Positions 34,877 through 45,385 of a stretch of 64,000 nt of DNA are shown here, piece by piece (the stretch's first letter is position 1; the number at the start of each line of letters is the position of its first letter). Under the pieces are notes generated by a model. That model ran no database searches. It saw only the letters and a program-made list of their open reading frames with translations, and was not told the DNA's origin. The DNA is taken from positions 3,345,562-3,409,561 of the forward strand of contig AP031382.1 in assembly GCA_040371205.1 (NCBI GenBank), given 5' to 3'. This DNA is from Rhodanobacter sp. (GTDB taxonomy: Bacteria; Pseudomonadota; Gammaproteobacteria; Xanthomonadales; Rhodanobacteraceae). The position numbers and the translations under genes were made by a program.

Positions 34877-35617
34877 TCACCACGCGATGCGCTGGCCCTC
34901 GCGCAGCAGCGCGCCGTTGATGGCCGGTTCGGGCAAGCAGGCGGCGGCGACCACGCTGGCGGCGCCGCGTTCCACCGGGCCGCCGCCGGGACCGCCGAGG
35001 CCGGTGGCGAGCCAGCCGGGGCAGACCGCGTTGACCACGATGCCGCTGCCGGCCAGTTCGGCGGCAAGCGCGCGGGTGTAGGCGTTGAGCGCGGCCTTGG
35101 AGACGCGGTAGGCGGGATAGCCGACCGCATCCGGCGCGCTGATGCCGGCGCAGCCGCTGGTGACGTTGACGATGCGGCCGTAGCGATGCCGGCGCATCAA
35201 CGGCAGCAGCGCGCTGCTCAGTTGCCATGCGCCGAGCAGGTTGGTTTCCAGCGCGGCGCGCACGTCGGCGGCGGAAGCGCTTTCGGCGCGCGCACGGCGG
35301 TCGGCGTAACCGCCGGCGTTGTTCACCAGCACGTCGAGGCGGCCGTGTTCGCGTTCGATCCAAACGGCGAGTTCGGCGATCTGCGTGGCGTCGGTGACGT
35401 CCAGCGGCACGGCGGCGACGTCGCCGTGGATCTGCTTCGCGGCCTGCCTTCCCTTGGCGGGATCGCGCGCGCCCAGCAGCACGGTGTAGCCACGCGCGGC
35501 GAGCTGCCGGGCCACTTCGAAACCCAGCCCGCGGTTCGCGCCGCTGACCAGGGCCACGCGATGCACGCCGGGGATGGCCGGCGTGTCCGCTGCCGCGTGC
35601 GGGCGCGACCGGCTCAT
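34877..35617 (-). CDS. Short-chain dehydrogenase/reductase
   Basis: A 246-residue NAD(P)-dependent SDR enzyme. The Rossmann motif is VSGANRGLGFEVA (TGxxxGxG type), followed by LDVTDATQ, the structural NNAG, catalytic serine in VNVTSGCAG and the YXXXK motif as YRVSK (the preceding YPAYRVSK supplies the tyrosine). The PG motif VCPGWLATGLGG is present. It is close to carbonyl reductase-type SDRs. The ATG overlaps the stop of the outer-membrane efflux gene (ATGA), making it the last gene of the RND operon. Its substrate could be a carbonyl compound handled by the pump (inference). Confidence 0.88.
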   Translation of the reverse strand: MSRSRPHAAADTPAIPGVHRVALVSGANRGLGFEVARQLAARGYTVLLGARDPAKGRQAAKQIHGDVAAVPLDVTDATQIAELAVWIEREHGRLDVLVNNAGGYADRRARAESASAADVRAALETNLLGAWQLSSALLPLMRRHRYGRIVNVTSGCAGISAPDAVGYPAYRVSKAALNAYTRALAAELAGSGIVVNAVCPGWLATGLGGPGGGPVERGAASVVAAACLPEPAINGALLREGQRIAW

Positions 35618-37062
35618 GGCACGGCGGCCACCGGATTGGCGACCGGCGCGCAATGCACGTCATCGCCGCAGGCTTGCCAGCCGCCGCCAAGCGCCTTGTA
35701 GAGCGCCACCGCGCGGGTGTCGATGTCGGCCTGCGCCAGCGCCAGCGCGTCGTCCGCGGCGAGCTGCACGCGCTGCGCGTCGAGCAGTTCGAGGTAGCCG
35801 GTGGCGCCCTGTTCGTAGCGCACCTTGGCCAGCTCGGCGGCGCGTCGGCTTTGCCGTGCCTGCGCGGCCAGGCTCGCGACGCGCTCGTGCTGCAGGTTGT
35901 AGCCGACCACGGCGTTGTCCACATCCTCGACCGCTTCCAGCACGGTGCGCTGGTAGCTGGCCTGGGCGGCATCGCTGCGCGCTTCGGCGGCATGCAGTTC
36001 GCTGCGCACGCGCTGCACGTTGAGGCCGTTCCAGCTGATGCTGGGCGCGATCGACCACGCGCGCGAGGACGGTCCGCCGAAATCGTTGCTGCGGCCGGCG
36101 AGGAAGCCGAGGAAACCGCCCAGCGAGACATGCGGGAAGAAATCCGCCTTGGCCACGCCGATGCGCGCGGTGGCGGCGGCGTATTCGCGTTCGGCGATGC
36201 GCACGTCGGGCCGGCGCGCCAGCACGTCGCCGGCGGCGCCGATGGGCAGCACGGCGTCGATCGGCTTGAAGGTCTGCGGCGAGACGTCGACGTCCAGCGC
36301 GCCGGGTTGCTCGCCCAGCAGCACGGCGAGGCGATAGGCGTCGGCATGCGCCTGCATGTCGAGCAAGGGCAGTTGCGCCTGCGCCGCGCTGAGCTGCGCC
36401 TCGGCGCTGGCCACGTCCTGGTCGGAAGCGGTACCCACGTCGGCGCGCGCGCGGATCAGCTTCAACGTGTCCTGCTGGTTGGCGATGTCGCGGCGGGCGA
36501 TGGCCTGCCGCTGCTGCGTGCCGCGCAGGTCGAAGTAGTTGCGCGCCACCTCGGCGAACAGGCTCACCTGCGCGCCTTGCAGTTCGGCCTCGCTGGCACC
36601 GAGGTCGGCACGTGCGGCTTCCACCGAACGGCGCACGCCGCCGAACACGTCGATCTCCCAACTGGCATCGAAGCCGGCCTGGTAGGCGGTGACCGTGCTG
36701 CGCTGGTCGCTGAAGCCGGGCGTCTGCTCGCGGCTGCGGCTGTACGACACGCCGGCCTGCACGTCGGGCAGGTACTGCGACTTGGCGCCGCCGAGCAGGG
36801 CGCGCGACTCGGCCAGCCGTGCCCGTGCGATGCGCAGGTCGAGGTTGCCGGCGGCGGCGCGCTGGATCAGCGCATCCAGCGTGGGATCGCCGAACTGCTT
36901 CCACCATTGCGCCTGGAACTGCGCCGCGCTTTCGCGTGCCGCGTCGAGGCCTTGCAGCTGCGGCGCGGGCGTGGCCGGCGCCTTGTAGTCGGGGCCGATG
37001 CTGGCGCAACCGGCCAGCACGAGCGCGGCGAACAGTGCGGTATTACGGAGCAAGTGCTTCAT
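35614..37062 (-). CDS. Outer-membrane efflux lipoprotein (NodT/OprN-like)
   Basis: A 482-residue TolC-type outer-membrane channel of the NodT family, forming the exit duct of the RND pump. The signal peptide ends in a lipobox, LAGC (Cys19), so it is a lipoprotein. Two OEP repeats are visible: DALIQRAAAGNLDLRIARAR followed by SQYLPDVQAGVSYSRSREQT, and later RRPDVRIAEREYAAATARIG with ADFFPHVSLGGFLG. The ATG lies one base after the stop of the RND permease gene. The end is coupled to an SDR gene. OprN-like by operon context. Confidence 0.92.
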   Translation of the reverse strand: MKHLLRNTALFAALVLAGCASIGPDYKAPATPAPQLQGLDAARESAAQFQAQWWKQFGDPTLDALIQRAAAGNLDLRIARARLAESRALLGGAKSQYLPDVQAGVSYSRSREQTPGFSDQRSTVTAYQAGFDASWEIDVFGGVRRSVEAARADLGASEAELQGAQVSLFAEVARNYFDLRGTQQRQAIARRDIANQQDTLKLIRARADVGTASDQDVASAEAQLSAAQAQLPLLDMQAHADAYRLAVLLGEQPGALDVDVSPQTFKPIDAVLPIGAAGDVLARRPDVRIAEREYAAATARIGVAKADFFPHVSLGGFLGFLAGRSNDFGGPSSRAWSIAPSISWNGLNVQRVRSELHAAEARSDAAQASYQRTVLEAVEDVDNAVVGYNLQHERVASLAAQARQSRRAAELAKVRYEQGATGYLELLDAQRVQLAADDALALAQADIDTRAVALYKALGGGWQACGDDVHCAPVANPVAAVP

Positions 37063-37063
37063 C

Positions 37064-40000
37064 TCAATGGCCCTCCAGCGCCGGCAAGCCGTTCGCCTGC
37101 GCCTGCTTGCGCGCTTCGCGGCGTTCCACCAGGGCGCGAATCACGACGTAGAACAGCGGGGTGTAGATCAGCCCGAACAGGGTGACGCCGAGCATGCCGG
37201 AGAACACCGCCACGCCCATCGCGTGGCGCATCTCCGCGCCGGCGCCGTGCGAGGTCACCAGCGGCACCACGCCCATGATGAAAGCGATCGAGGTCATCAG
37301 GATCGGACGCAGTCGCAGCTTCGCCGCCTCCAGCACCGCTTCGTGGCGGCTCATGCCTTCGTGCTGGCGCTCGCGGGCGAACTCCACGATCAGGATCGCG
37401 TTCTTGCAGGCCAGGCCCACCAGCACGATCAGGCCGATCTGGGTGAAGATGTTGTTGTCGCCGCCCGACAGCCACACGCCGGCGATCGCGGAGAGCAGCA
37501 CCATCGGCACGATCAGGATCACCGCCAGCGGCAGCGACCAGCTCTCGTACAGCGAGGACAGCACCAGGAACACCAGCAGCACGCACAGCGGGAACACCAG
37601 CACCGCGGTGTTTCCGGCGAGGATCTGCTGGTAGGTGAGGTCGGTCCACTCGAAGCTCATGCCGTTCGGCAGGATCTGCCGCGCCAGCTTTTCCATCGCC
37701 GCCTGCGCCTGCCCCGAGCTGTAGCCCGGCGCCGGGCCGCCGTTGATCTCGGCGGTGGGGTAGCCGTTGTAGTGCATCACGCGGTCGGGGCCGGCGCCGT
37801 GCGTCACGGTGACGAAGGAGCCCAGCGGCACCATCTCGCCCTTGGCGTTGCGCGTCTTGAGCTGGCTGATGCCCTCGAGGTCGTGGCGGAACTGCGGCTC
37901 GGCGGACACGTTCACCTGGTAGGTACGGCCGAAGCGGTTGAAGTCGTTGACGTAGAGCGAGCCCAGGTAGGCCTGCATGGTCTGGTACACATCGCCCAGG
38001 GCCACGCCTTCGGACTTGGCCTTCTCGCGATCCACGTTCACGTCGACCTGCGGCACGTTGACCTGGAAGCTGGAGAACAGGCCGGCCAGCGCGGGGTCCT
38101 TGCGGCTCGCCGCGATCAGGTTCTGCGTCTGCTGGTACAGCTCGTCGAAGCCGAGCTGGCCGCGGTCCTCCACCTGCATGCGGAAGCCGCCGATCGTGCC
38201 CAGGCCCATCACCGGCGGCGGCGGGAAGATCGCGATGTAGGCGTCCTGGATGGATGCGAACTTCGCGTTCAGCGCGGCGGCGATCGCGCCCGCGGAAAGG
38301 TCCGCGCTGCGGCGTTCGTCGAACGGCTTCAGCGTGACGAACACGATGCCGGCGTTGCTGCTGTTGGTGAAGCCGTTCACCGACAGGCCGGGAAAGGCCA
38401 CCGCGCTCTGCACGCCGGGCTGCTTCAGCGCGATCGCGCTCATGCGCTTGATGACGTCCTCGGTGCGGTCCAGCGAGGCGGCGTCGGGCAGCTGCGCGAA
38501 CGACACCAGGTACTGCTTGTCCTGCGTCGGCACGAAGCCGGTGGGCACATGCCAGAAGCCGAACGCGGTGAGCCCGATCAGCGCCGCGTACACCACCAGC
38601 GCGGCGGGGCCCTTGCCTTGCAACTTGCGCGTGCCTTCGACGTAGCGTTCCGCGCCGCGGTGGAACAAGCGGTTGAACGGGCGGAACAGCCAACCGAACA
38701 GGCGGTCGATGGCGCGGGTGAGGCGGTCCTTCGGCGCGCCGTGCGGCAGCAGCAGGATCGCCGCCAGCGCCGGGCTCAGGGTCAGCGAGTTGAACGCCGA
38801 GATCACCGTGGAGATCGCGATGGTCAATGCGAACTGACGGTAGAACTGGCCGGTGAGGCCGCTGATGAAGGCGGTGGGGATGAACACCGCGCACAGCACC
38901 AGCGCGGTGGCCACGATCGGCCCGGTGACCTCGCGCATCGCCTTGCGCGTGGCTTCCTTCGGCGACTGGCCGAGTTCGATGTGGCGCTCGACGTTCTCCA
39001 CCACCACGATGGCGTCGTCCACCACGATGCCGATGGCCAGCACCATGCCGAACAGCGATAGCGCGTTGAGCGAGAAGCCCACCACGTACATCACCGCGAA
39101 GGTGCCGATCAGCGACACCGGCACCGCGATCAGCGGGATCACCGAGGCGCGCCAGGTCTGCAGGAACAGGATCACCACCAGCACCACCAGCAGGATCGCT
39201 TCCAGCAGGGTGTGCGCCACCGCCTCGATGGAGCCGCGCACGAACACCGTGGGGTCGTACACGATGTGGTACTCGATGCCCTGCGGGAACTCCTTCTGCA
39301 GCTGCGCCATGGTGGCGCGCACCTCGTCGGAGATCTGGATGGCGTTGGAGCCCGGCCGCGCGAAGATCGGGATCGCCACCGCCGGCTGGTTGTCCAGCAG
39401 GCTGCGCAGCGCGTACTGGTCGGAGCCCAGCTCCACGCGCGCCACGTCGCCCAGGTGCACCACCGCGCCGTCGGGATCGGTGCGCAGCACGATGTTGCGG
39501 AAGTCGTCGACGGTGCTGAGCCGGCCCTGGGTGTTGATGTTGAGCTGGAAGTCGGCGTTGCCGCGCACCGGCGGCGCATTCAGCGCGCCGGCCGCCACCT
39601 GCACGTTCTGTTCGCGGATCGCGTTGGCCACGTCGCCGGTGGTGAGGCCGCGTTGGGCCAGCTTGTCCGGGTTGAGCCACACGCGCATGGAGTATTCGCC
39701 GGCGCCGAAGATCTGCACGTCGCCCACGCCGTTCAACCGGCTCAGCACGTCCTTCACGTGCAACCGCGCGTAGTTCGACAGGTACAGCATGTCGTAGCGT
39801 TTGTCCGGCGAGGTGAGGTGCACGACCATGGTGAGGTCGGGCGAGCTCTTCTGCGTGGTCACGCCGAGCCGCTGCACTTCCTCGGGCAGGCGCGGCAGCG
39901 CCTGCGCGACGCGGTTCTGCACTTCCACCTGCGCGTTGCTGAGGTCGGTGCCCAGCGCGAAGGTGACGGTGAGCGTCATCACGCCGTCGCTGGTGGCCTG

Positions 40001-40249
40001 CGAGGAGGTGTAGAGCATGCCTTCCACGCCGTTGATCTGTTCCTCCAACGGCGTGGCGACGGTTTCGGCGATCACCTTGGGGTTGGCGCCGGGGTAGTTG
40101 GCGCGCACCACCACGGTGGGCGGCACCACTTCGGGATATTCGCTGATCGGCAGCTGGAACACCGCGATGCTGCCGGTAATGACGAACAGCAGCGACAGCA
40201 CGGCGGCCATGATCGGCCGGTCGACGAAAAACTGGGCAATGTTTTTCAT
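37064..40249 (-). CDS. mexF: RND efflux permease, MexF-like (HAE1)
   Basis: A 1061-residue proton-driven efflux transporter of the inner membrane. Twelve helices, two large periplasmic loops and the paired aspartates in IGIVVDDAIVVVENVER (near residue 410) define the HAE1 family. The length and blocks such as FQLPISEYPEVVPPTVVVRA and HTLLEAILLVVLVVILFLQT are nearly the same as those of P. aeruginosa MexF (1062 residues). MexEF-OprN exports chloramphenicol, quinolones, trimethoprim and quorum-sensing precursors; substrates here are inferred. The gene lies 194 bases after its adaptor gene, with a REP-like element between them. Confidence 0.94.
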   Translation of the reverse strand: MKNIAQFFVDRPIMAAVLSLLFVITGSIAVFQLPISEYPEVVPPTVVVRANYPGANPKVIAETVATPLEEQINGVEGMLYTSSQATSDGVMTLTVTFALGTDLSNAQVEVQNRVAQALPRLPEEVQRLGVTTQKSSPDLTMVVHLTSPDKRYDMLYLSNYARLHVKDVLSRLNGVGDVQIFGAGEYSMRVWLNPDKLAQRGLTTGDVANAIREQNVQVAAGALNAPPVRGNADFQLNINTQGRLSTVDDFRNIVLRTDPDGAVVHLGDVARVELGSDQYALRSLLDNQPAVAIPIFARPGSNAIQISDEVRATMAQLQKEFPQGIEYHIVYDPTVFVRGSIEAVAHTLLEAILLVVLVVILFLQTWRASVIPLIAVPVSLIGTFAVMYVVGFSLNALSLFGMVLAIGIVVDDAIVVVENVERHIELGQSPKEATRKAMREVTGPIVATALVLCAVFIPTAFISGLTGQFYRQFALTIAISTVISAFNSLTLSPALAAILLLPHGAPKDRLTRAIDRLFGWLFRPFNRLFHRGAERYVEGTRKLQGKGPAALVVYAALIGLTAFGFWHVPTGFVPTQDKQYLVSFAQLPDAASLDRTEDVIKRMSAIALKQPGVQSAVAFPGLSVNGFTNSSNAGIVFVTLKPFDERRSADLSAGAIAAALNAKFASIQDAYIAIFPPPPVMGLGTIGGFRMQVEDRGQLGFDELYQQTQNLIAASRKDPALAGLFSSFQVNVPQVDVNVDREKAKSEGVALGDVYQTMQAYLGSLYVNDFNRFGRTYQVNVSAEPQFRHDLEGISQLKTRNAKGEMVPLGSFVTVTHGAGPDRVMHYNGYPTAEINGGPAPGYSSGQAQAAMEKLARQILPNGMSFEWTDLTYQQILAGNTAVLVFPLCVLLVFLVLSSLYESWSLPLAVILIVPMVLLSAIAGVWLSGGDNNIFTQIGLIVLVGLACKNAILIVEFARERQHEGMSRHEAVLEAAKLRLRPILMTSIAFIMGVVPLVTSHGAGAEMRHAMGVAVFSGMLGVTLFGLIYTPLFYVVIRALVERREARKQAQANGLPALEGH

Positions 40250-40279
40250 GGTTTGTCTCGATGACTCCAGGGTGCCGGC

Positions 40280-40437
40280 CCCCTCTCCCCTCCGGGGAGA
40301 GGGCTGGGGCGAGGGGCCGGGGCTTGCCTATGCGCTCGGGCTTCGGCAATGCGCTTTTCGGGTTTCGATGGGTGGGCGATGTCTGGGCAAGACTGGCCCC
40401 TCACCTCGATCCCCTCCCCGAAGGGAGAGGAGGAAGG
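40280..40437. repeat. REP-like double hairpin element, copy 2, inside the RND operon
   Basis: The same structure as the element at 19174-19310. The left hairpin is CCTCTCCCCTCCGGGGAGAGG, followed by GAGGGGCCGGGGCTTGCC. The right hairpin is CTCCCCGAAGGGAGAG (about 40414-40430), preceded by CCCCTCACCTCG. It fills the gap between the adaptor gene and the mexF-like gene. Confidence 0.78.
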
Positions 40438-40443
40438 GCGGAC

Positions 40444-41685
40444 TCAGCCTTGCGGATCGCGGGCTGGAGGCTTGGCCATCGCGGTACGCGAATCGTCGGG
40501 CGCGCCCGCCTCCACCAGTGCCTTGTCGCGGGCGTCGAGGCGATAGTCCATCGCCACCGGATGGGCGTCGACCTCGGCGCCGGGCCGCACGCGCTGCAGG
40601 CCGTTCACCACCACCGTGTCGCCGGGTTGCAGGCCGCTGTCGATCACACGCAGGCCGTCGAACAGCGCACCGGTGCTGACCTTGCGGTACTGCACCTTGT
40701 GCTCGGCATCGACCACGTAGACGAACTGGTTGCCGAGGTCGGTGCCCACCGCGCGGTCGTCGACCAGCAGCCGCGGCTGCGGCTTGCCGCTCTGCAGGCG
40801 GATGCGCGCGTACAGGCCGGGGGTGAACAGCTTGTCGGTGTTGTCGAACACGGCACGCAGCCGCATCGTGCCGGAGTCGGTGTGCAACTGGTTGTCGACG
40901 AAGTCGATGCGTCCGGCATGCGGGTAGCCGCTCTCGTCGGCCAGTTCCATCGCCGCCTTGATGTGCGCGGTGCCGCCGTCCCGCGCGGCCTTGGCGCGCA
41001 GGTGGTCGAGCTGCAGCCAGGTGTGCTCGTCCACGTCGAAGTACACGTACACCGGGTTCACCGACACCACGCTGGTCAACACATCGCCGCTGCCGACCAG
41101 GTTGCCGGGCGTGATGCGCACGTTGCTGACGCGGCCGTCGATCGGCGAGCGCACCTCGGTGTAGCCGAGGTTGAGCTTGGCCGCGGCCAGCGCGGCATCG
41201 GCGGCGGCCAGCGCGGCGCTGGCACTTTGCGCGGCGGTGGCCTGGCTGTCGGCGTCCTGTTGCGAGATCGCGCGCTGGTCGAGCAGGCGGCGCGCACGCA
41301 GGGCGTTGGCCTCGGCCAGCGCCTTTTCGGCGAAGGCCTGGGTGCGGGCGGCGGTGAGCCGGTCCACCTCGGCCTGGAACGGCCGCGGGTCGATGCGGAA
41401 CAGCACATCGCCCTTGTGCACCAAGGCGCCTTCCGTGAACGCCACCGATTCCACGTAGCCGCCGACGCGCGGGCGCAGCTCCACGCTGTCCACCGCCTGC
41501 ACGCGGCCGGTGAAATCGGCGCTGTTGCTCACCGGACGCAGCAAGGCGCGGGCCACGGTCACTTCGGGCAGCGCGGCGCCGGTGCCGACGCCCTGGGCGT
41601 GGCTGCCACCGTGTTCGCCGAGCAAGGCCCAGCTGCCGGCGACGGTCGCAACCACGAGGCCGGACAGGATCAAATGCTTCTTCAT
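40444..41685 (-). CDS. RND periplasmic adaptor (MexE-like membrane fusion protein)
   Basis: A 413-residue adaptor joining the RND permease to the outer-membrane channel. Residues 1-30 are an uncleaved anchor or signal sequence. The barrel-sandwich motif is RPRVGGYVESVAFTEGALV with DVLFRIDPRPFQAEVD; a helical hairpin follows at about 100-165. The second lipoyl half is LNLGYTEVRSPIDGRVSNV, and a beta-barrel domain closes the protein. GGGAGAG lies 7 bases before ATG 41685. It is the first gene of the operon, divergent from a LysR gene, matching the MexE position. Confidence 0.92.
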   Translation of the reverse strand: MKKHLILSGLVVATVAGSWALLGEHGGSHAQGVGTGAALPEVTVARALLRPVSNSADFTGRVQAVDSVELRPRVGGYVESVAFTEGALVHKGDVLFRIDPRPFQAEVDRLTAARTQAFAEKALAEANALRARRLLDQRAISQQDADSQATAAQSASAALAAADAALAAAKLNLGYTEVRSPIDGRVSNVRITPGNLVGSGDVLTSVVSVNPVYVYFDVDEHTWLQLDHLRAKAARDGGTAHIKAAMELADESGYPHAGRIDFVDNQLHTDSGTMRLRAVFDNTDKLFTPGLYARIRLQSGKPQPRLLVDDRAVGTDLGNQFVYVVDAEHKVQYRKVSTGALFDGLRVIDSGLQPGDTVVVNGLQRVRPGAEVDAHPVAMDYRLDARDKALVEAGAPDDSRTAMAKPPARDPQG

Positions 41686-41747
41686 ATTCACTCTCCCTGG
41701 AGTGGGTCGTGTGGCAACGCAGCACGACGGGGGAGGCGAATAATAGG

Positions 41748-41763
41748 TATACCGTCTGGTATA
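41748..41763 (-). promoter_or_regulatory. Palindromic operator in the RND/LysR divergent promoter
   Basis: TATACC-GTCT-GGTATA is a perfect inverted repeat in the 144-base gap between the adaptor and LysR genes. On the minus strand a good -10, TATTAT, immediately follows it, and a poor -35 (TTTTCT) lies before it with a 17-base spacer, so the palindrome fills the spacer. The form is TetR-like rather than the T-N11-A pattern of LysR sites. Confidence 0.6.
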
Positions 41764-41829
41764 GAAAACCCCTATTTTGCGAACTCCACTCGTGACAGCC
41801 ACGCACGAATGGATGCAGAATCAGCCCCC

Positions 41830-42825
41830 ATGGAAGACTTTTCAGCCATATCGAGCTTCGTCCGCGTGGTGGAAGCCCGCAGCTTCGCCGCCGCGGCCGT
41901 GCAACTGGGCATGACCCCATCCGGGGTGAGCCGTGCCGTATCACGACTGGAAGAACAGATCGGCGTCCGATTGCTGTTCCGCAGCACGCGCGCGCTGCGG
42001 CTCACCGACGACGGCGAATCGTTCTACCAGCGCTGCAAGGCGATCCTCGCCGACCTCGGCGAGGCGGTGGACGCACTGAACTACGCGCGCAACAAGCCCA
42101 AGGGCAAGCTGCGCGTGGCGGCGAACGTGTCCGTGGGGCGCGCCGCGCTGATCCCGAACCTCGCCGACTTCGAGGCGCGTTACCCCGACATCCGGCTGGA
42201 GCTGTCGATGAGCGACCGCAGCAACGGCCTGATCGAAGAGGGCATCGACTGCGCGATCCGCATGGGCGAACTGGAGGATTCCAACCTGATCGCCCGCAAG
42301 CTCGGCTATTTCAGCAACGTGCTGTGCGCCGCGCCGTCCTACCTGGAACGCCATGGCGCGCCGGCCACCATCGCCGACCTCGCCCAACATCGCTGCATCA
42401 ACTACATCTATCCCACCAGCGGCCGCCCCTACCAGTGGCAGTTCGACACGCCGGACGGACGCATCGCGCTGGACATCGACGCGCACCTGCTGATCAACGA
42501 CGGCGAATCGGTGATCCAGGCCGCGATCGCCGGCCTGGGCATCATCCAGGTGCCGCATTGGCTGGCTGCCGCCGCGATCGGCTACGGCAAGCTGCAGGTC
42601 ATCATGGAAGACACCATCTCGACCGGCTCGCCGGTGTGGCTGGTGTATCCGCAGAAGAAGCATCTCTCCGCGCGCGTGCAGGCCTTTCTGGAATGGGTGC
42701 ACGAGTTGTTCGAGCGCACCAACGTGCCGGCCTGCCGGCTGGGCATGGCGCCGCCGCCCAAGGCCGCGGCTCAGGCCCCCGCCGGCATCAGCAGCAGCAA
42801 GGCCGCGCCCAGCGCAATGCGGTAG
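41830..42825 (+). CDS. LysR-family transcriptional regulator
   Basis: A 331-residue LysR regulator. The N-terminal helix-turn-helix is FSAISSFVRVVEARSFAAAA followed by LGMTPSGVSRAVSRLEEQIG. The effector domain starts near residue 90 (GKLRVAANVSVGRAALIPNL) and resembles the CrgA/AaeR-like group. It is divergent from the MexEF-OprN-like operon, as MexT is near mexEF-oprN in Pseudomonas, and so probably controls it. I chose ATG 41830 by domain spacing; ATG 41809 is also possible and both lack a good Shine-Dalgarno. Its last 55 bases overlap the end of convergent uppP. Confidence 0.88.
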   Translation: MEDFSAISSFVRVVEARSFAAAAVQLGMTPSGVSRAVSRLEEQIGVRLLFRSTRALRLTDDGESFYQRCKAILADLGEAVDALNYARNKPKGKLRVAANVSVGRAALIPNLADFEARYPDIRLELSMSDRSNGLIEEGIDCAIRMGELEDSNLIARKLGYFSNVLCAAPSYLERHGAPATIADLAQHRCINYIYPTSGRPYQWQFDTPDGRIALDIDAHLLINDGESVIQAAIAGLGIIQVPHWLAAAAIGYGKLQVIMEDTISTGSPVWLVYPQKKHLSARVQAFLEWVHELFERTNVPACRLGMAPPPKAAAQAPAGISSSKAAPSAMR

Positions 42826-43565
42826 ACCGCGAATGCCGTGAAACGGTGCGTGCGGATGTAGCCCAGCAACCATTTCACCGCCGCGAAGGCCACGACCAGC
42901 GAGACCACGAAACCGATACCCAGCGCAGTCCAGTCCTCGTGCGCCGCGCCGCCGCCCTTCCACACCTTGAGCAGTTCGTAGCCGGTAGCCGCATACATGG
43001 TGGGGATGCCCACCAGGAAGGCGAATTCGGTGGCGGCGGCGCGGTTGCTGGTGCCGAACAGCATCGCGGCGAAGATGGTGGCGCCCGAGCGCGAGGTGCC
43101 GGGGAACACGCCCGCCACCATCTGCGCGATGCCGACTAGGATCGCCACCCGCCAGGTCACTTCGCTGCGGTCCGGCTGGCGTGCGGCCAACGCCTCCGCG
43201 CCGATCATCCAGAAACCGCCGACGATCAGCGCCCAGGCGATCGGCGTCACCGTTTCCGGCAGCTTGAAGCCGTAATGCGTGACTACCAGGCCCAGCACGC
43301 AGGTGATCAGGAACGCCACCGTCAACTTGAACAGATAGTCGCGCGTGGCCGGGTCGCGCCACTGCGTCAGCAGTTGCCAGATGCGCTTCCAGTACACCAG
43401 CGTGATGGCCAGGATCGCGCCGGCCTGGATGCCCACGTTGAACAGGTCCGAGCGCGCGCCCAGCCAGTGCTCGGCGATCAGCAGATGACCGGTGGAGGAA
43501 ATCGGCAGGAACTCGGTGATGCCTTCGATGATGCCGAGCAGGACGATGTGGATCAGATCGGTCAC
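42771..43565 (-). CDS. uppP: Undecaprenyl-diphosphatase
   Basis: Dephosphorylates undecaprenyl pyrophosphate to recycle the lipid carrier of peptidoglycan, O-antigen and other glycans. The 264-residue integral membrane protein has both BacA/UppP signatures: GIIEGITEFLPISSTGHLL near the N-terminus and GVFPGTSRSGATI in the second half. The start is GTG 43565 with AAGGCGG about 7 bases upstream. It overlaps the convergent LysR gene by 55 bases. Overproduction of this enzyme gives bacitracin resistance in other bacteria (established for BacA). Confidence 0.95.
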   Translation of the reverse strand: MTDLIHIVLLGIIEGITEFLPISSTGHLLIAEHWLGARSDLFNVGIQAGAILAITLVYWKRIWQLLTQWRDPATRDYLFKLTVAFLITCVLGLVVTHYGFKLPETVTPIAWALIVGGFWMIGAEALAARQPDRSEVTWRVAILVGIAQMVAGVFPGTSRSGATIFAAMLFGTSNRAAATEFAFLVGIPTMYAATGYELLKVWKGGGAAHEDWTALGIGFVVSLVVAFAAVKWLLGYIRTHRFTAFAVYRIALGAALLLLMPAGA

Positions 43566-44210
43566 GTGGATCCGCCTTCGAGGACGCGGGCGACCATGCC
43601 GGCCGCCGCAAAGGGCGACAGCATACGCGTGCGGTCGACGCAAAAGATGGCCGATGCATGTCCGCGCGAAGACAGGGCCGCCCGGATGGCATCCGCCAGT
43701 CATTGCTGCGTCGCATGATTCTTGTGAAAAATCGTCATAAAGACGTCATTGTCGCCATATTGCAATGCAGCAGATCTTGGGGCAGGCTTGAGCCAGGGTC
43801 CGCCCGGCCCGCGTCCTGAGGCAGCGATCATCACGCGCCATCGGTTGCAGTGAGCCGGCAGACCGGGGACATGCCGGTCATGCGCAACATTCGCATCACC
43901 GGCGCTTGACGCTTTCGATTCCGCTTGCGGCCGCACCGGCCGTGAGTCGCCCTTCTTCGCTGGCCGCATGCGGCCGGCCACGTGCTCGACATCCATAGAT
44001 TCCGTCGCTGCCGTCCGGCCGTGGCGCGGAGCCGGCCGCCCCGGTTCCCGGCCACCCCGCATCGCGGGCAAGGCACCTGCAGCGTCCGGTCGGCCATAAG
44101 CCGGCGCGGCGTTCTCTCTCCGGGGAGCCGCGCGCCGGCACCAGCGTTCGGTGTCTGGACGTCCAGACGTCCATCGTCCGAACGCCCACTTCGGCACGGG
44201 GAGAGCAGCG
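43566..44210. other. Long intergenic stretch between divergent uppP and TorF porin genes
   Basis: About 645 bases without a convincing gene. Its left end (43720-43770) is AT-richer and probably carries the uppP promoter. A 14-bp palindrome GGCCGCATGCGGCC lies at 43962-43975. A 16-bp palindrome, listed separately, lies near the porin gene. A small RNA here cannot be excluded. Confidence 0.45.
44153..44168 (+). promoter_or_regulatory. 16-bp perfect palindrome upstream of the TorF porin gene
   Basis: GTCTGGAC-GTCCAGAC lies 42 bases before the porin start and is followed at once by another ACGTCCA word. The position suits an operator or activator site. The cognate regulator is unknown. Confidence 0.5.
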
Positions 44211-45366
<1,156 letters not shown>

Positions 45367-45385
45367 CCCGACCCGCGAGGTTCCC

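Noticed and set aside
44194..44210. Possible sigma-54 promoter (CGGCACG...GAGCA) just before the TorF porin gene
   Set aside because: The -12 GC would place the transcription start inside the coding region, and the -12 element lacks TT.
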